From: Bacillus sp. RO3
GTDB lineage: Bacteria > Bacillota > Bacilli > Bacillales > Bacillaceae_B
Assembly: GCF_012911895.1 (NCBI RefSeq)
Contig: NZ_JAAXCV010000027.1
Span: forward strand, 62,001 to 126,000
Direction of reading: 5' to 3'
DNA: 64,000 bases
The translations under genes were made by a program, and so were the position numbers. Below the pieces are notes generated by a model. It searched no databases and had not been told where the DNA came from. It saw only the letters and a list, made by a program, of their open reading frames with translations. This document shows, piece by piece, positions 62,811-64,000 of the stretch (positions within the stretch are counted from its first letter, which is position 1; every line of letters begins with the position of its first letter).

Positions 62811-62838
62811 TTGTTGACGAAATTCATACTGTTATAAT
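62811..62838 (+). promoter_or_regulatory. Promoter of yhfH
   Basis: TTGTTG (62811-62816), 16 bp, TATAAT (62833-62838). The -10 is consensus; the leader is about 75 nt. Confidence 0.6.
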
Positions 62839-62915
62839 ACAATAAAATAAATTAACACATCAGTTATATAACACAAACAATTGATGGGTGAAAAAATTTA
62901 CGGAGGGTGATGAAC

Positions 62916-63050
62916 ATGGTAAAAAATATTGTGGAGTTCTTTCGAAATTTGCCGCCTAAGTCTTGTGCACAATGTGGAGATACAATTGAGGAGCAGCATG
63001 AATGCTACGGCATTTACTGTGAGAAATGTACGACTGATTACGAGTATTAG
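62916..63050 (+). CDS. yhfH: Small zinc-ribbon-like protein YhfH
   Basis: The 44-residue protein begins MVKNIVEFFRNLPPKSCAQCGDTIEEQ and continues ECYGIYCEKCTTDYEY. It has CxxC and CxxxxCxxC patterns typical of a tiny zinc knuckle. The start at ATG 62916 has a strong GGAGGGTGAT site. B. subtilis YhfH, of similar length, occupies the same position next to yhfI and ends the same way. Function is unknown; such proteins may bind nucleic acid or store zinc. Strong promoter and terminator suggest high expression. Confidence 0.87.
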   Translation: MVKNIVEFFRNLPPKSCAQCGDTIEEQHECYGIYCEKCTTDYEY

Positions 63051-63073
63051 AAATGAAGATTCAAAGGGGTAAT

Positions 63074-63110
63074 AAAAAGGATGCTCTTCTAAGTGAAGAG
63101 CATCCTTTTT
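63074..63110. terminator. Bidirectional terminator between yhfH and the lipoprotein gene
   Basis: AAAAAGGATGCTCTTC (63074-63089) and GAAGAGCATCCTTTTT (63095-63110): perfect 16-bp stem. Confidence 0.92.
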
Positions 63111-63113
63111 ATG

Positions 63114-63866
63114 TTAGTGTACTTCTACTGTTTGCATGGTGTGTTCGTGAATATCTTCACCTTTTGTTACATGAACGTGTACATTATATGTCCCTTTATC
63201 AGGGAAAGCATACGAACCTTGATACATACCGGCTTCTTCTTCTGCTAGGTCGACCCACTCATGTTTCTCTTGACCCTCTTTATAAATCTCCAAACGCACT
63301 TCTGCTTTTTCCAGTGCTTTTTCTTTATTTTTCACATGAACGTTTATTTCTTCTTCTTCATTCATCATCATCATTTCTGGCTTCATAAGATGGATGGAAA
63401 CAGTACTTTCGTGATGACCGTGATGACCGTCTCCGCTTTCTTCACCGTGTTCCTGAGCTTCTACATTGCCAATCATAATATCAGCTTTCGGCATGGTGTG
63501 CATATCACGGGCTGTTACATGAACTTGAACCGTATACATGCCGTCTTCTTCAAACGTCTTTTCCCCTTTATATACACCGTTCTTATCATGCTTTGCTTCA
63601 ATCATTTCACTTTCTTCTTTATGCCCAGCTTTCCAGATTTCGTATTTCACTTCCCCGGCATCCTCGACGTTCTCATCACCTTGAGTGACTTTAGTGGAAA
63701 AAGAAACAGATTGACCTTTTTCACCTTTTTCAGGTACGTCCAGCTTTGCCTCAATCGCTTCCAATTTTTCATCTTCCCTTGCTCCGTTATCATCATTTGC
63801 ATTCCCGCAGGCAGCGATAAACAATGTGATAAAACCGATCAGCACAAACAAGCTTACCTTCTTCAT
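63114..63866 (-). CDS. His/Met-rich lipoprotein with two YtkA/FixH-like domains
   Basis: The 250-residue precursor has a lipoprotein signal with lipobox IAAC (Cys20). Two similar domains follow (about 40-130 and 155-250), each ending in a GMYTVQVHV / GTYNVHVHV strand, as in YtkA-like (PF13115) proteins. The linker is metal-ligand-rich (HGEESGDGHHGHHEST), and KPEMMMMNEEEE adds a Met cluster. It is probably anchored outside and binds a metal, copper being the best guess, or assists oxidase assembly; neither is proven. Monocistronic here; a minus-strand gene upstream ends just beyond the window edge. Confidence 0.8.
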   Translation of the reverse strand: MKKVSLFVLIGFITLFIAACGNANDDNGAREDEKLEAIEAKLDVPEKGEKGQSVSFSTKVTQGDENVEDAGEVKYEIWKAGHKEESEMIEAKHDKNGVYKGEKTFEEDGMYTVQVHVTARDMHTMPKADIMIGNVEAQEHGEESGDGHHGHHESTVSIHLMKPEMMMMNEEEEINVHVKNKEKALEKAEVRLEIYKEGQEKHEWVDLAEEEAGMYQGSYAFPDKGTYNVHVHVTKGEDIHEHTMQTVEVH

Positions 63867-63967
63867 CCCAAACTCTCCTTTAATATGTAAAATGTCTCAC
63901 CATTATGTACTTCTTACCAATTAGTATACACTCTCATACTTACGAATGGTTTGTCCATTTTATGAAG

Positions 63968-64000
63968 AAAAAAAGGGAGATTTGTGTGCTAACTCCCTTT
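63968..64000 (-). terminator. Terminator of a gene beyond the right edge
   Basis: AAAGGGAG and CTCCCTTT form a stem at the window edge; read leftwards it runs into TTTTTTTC, so it terminates a minus-strand gene outside the window. Confidence 0.65.

Noticed and set aside
63261-63890. Plus-strand ORF of 209 codons opposite the His/Met-rich lipoprotein
   Set aside because: Its Phe/His-rich sequence is the complement of Glu/Lys/Met codons; no ribosome site.

Overview
The window is a stretch of chromosome from a spore-forming, low-to-mid GC Gram-positive of the Bacillaceae. Evidence: SD-rich starts with frequent TTG initiation, the spore-coat operon gerPA-gerPF with sigma-K-like promoters, the competence regulator comK, AddAB recombinase, and a mdx/yvd-type maltodextrin locus. 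A carotenoid operon suggests a yellow/orange pigmented species. The Rossellomorea / Bacillus aquimaris-marisflavi group is a reasonable guess but was not tested. No phage, CRISPR array, rRNA or tRNA was found.

Layout. 1-3.6 kb: end of a DegV-family gene, a 43-residue ORF, yajQ, a CoA-disulfide reductase-like enzyme and a stress-type SDR. 3.6-12 kb: maltodextrin module on the minus strand (mdxE-mdxF-mdxG, a membrane-anchored alpha-amylase, a LacI regulator) with a divergent cyclomaltodextrinase. 12-25 kb: a MATE transporter, glnK-amtB under apparent nitrogen and carbon control, the carotenoid operon crtNb-crtN-crtM, asnO, yisN-like, and DUF418-yisK-yisL. 25-35 kb: gerPA-PF, an HNH protein (yisB), addBA. 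35-44 kb: MFS, a noncoding inverted-repeat element, GNAT, secreted endonuclease I, fabG-type reductase plus thiolase, an HD-GYP phosphodiesterase, yhjE-sipV. 44-50.7 kb: S9 peptidase, yhjD, comK, yhzC (IDEAL), DUF421, a small membrane protein and M48 protease yhfN. 50.9-58 kb: azlCD with a divergent XRE-cupin regulator, a YeeE/YedE transporter, a nucleotidyltransferase flanked by two MITE-like elements, enoyl-CoA hydratase and the acyl-CoA ligase yhfL. 58-64 kb: a large secreted M14 peptidase, yhfI-lplJ, yhfH and a His/Met-rich lipoprotein.

From right to left, yhfH, yhfI, lplJ, yhfL, yhfN, yhzC, comK, yhjD, yhjE, sipV, addB, addA, yisB, gerP, yisK, yisL, yisN, asnO, yisP/crtM and a yisQ-like MATE follow the gene order I recall for B. 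subtilis 168. This gives a conserved backbone. The informative parts are the insertions and replacements: a carotenoid operon at the yisP position, glnK-amtB beside it, sbcDC missing after addA, and a mdx locus at the yisR/degA end.

How the genes work together. Starch or dextrin is cut outside the cell by the anchored amylase, imported by MdxEFG (the ATPase is elsewhere) and hydrolysed inside by the cyclomaltodextrinase. LacI-type and cre-like sites sit in the divergent promoter. GlnK-AmtB scavenges ammonium. CrtM, CrtN and CrtNb make and desaturate a C30 carotenoid. YhfL, enoyl-CoA hydratase, FabG-like reductase and thiolase belong to fatty-acid metabolism, with a FadR-like operator at yhfL.

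No wholly new multi-gene system was evident. The strongest leads are the carotenoid operon at yisP, the glnK promoter architecture, and the three noncoding inverted-repeat elements, one of which supplies the C-terminus of an acetyltransferase.
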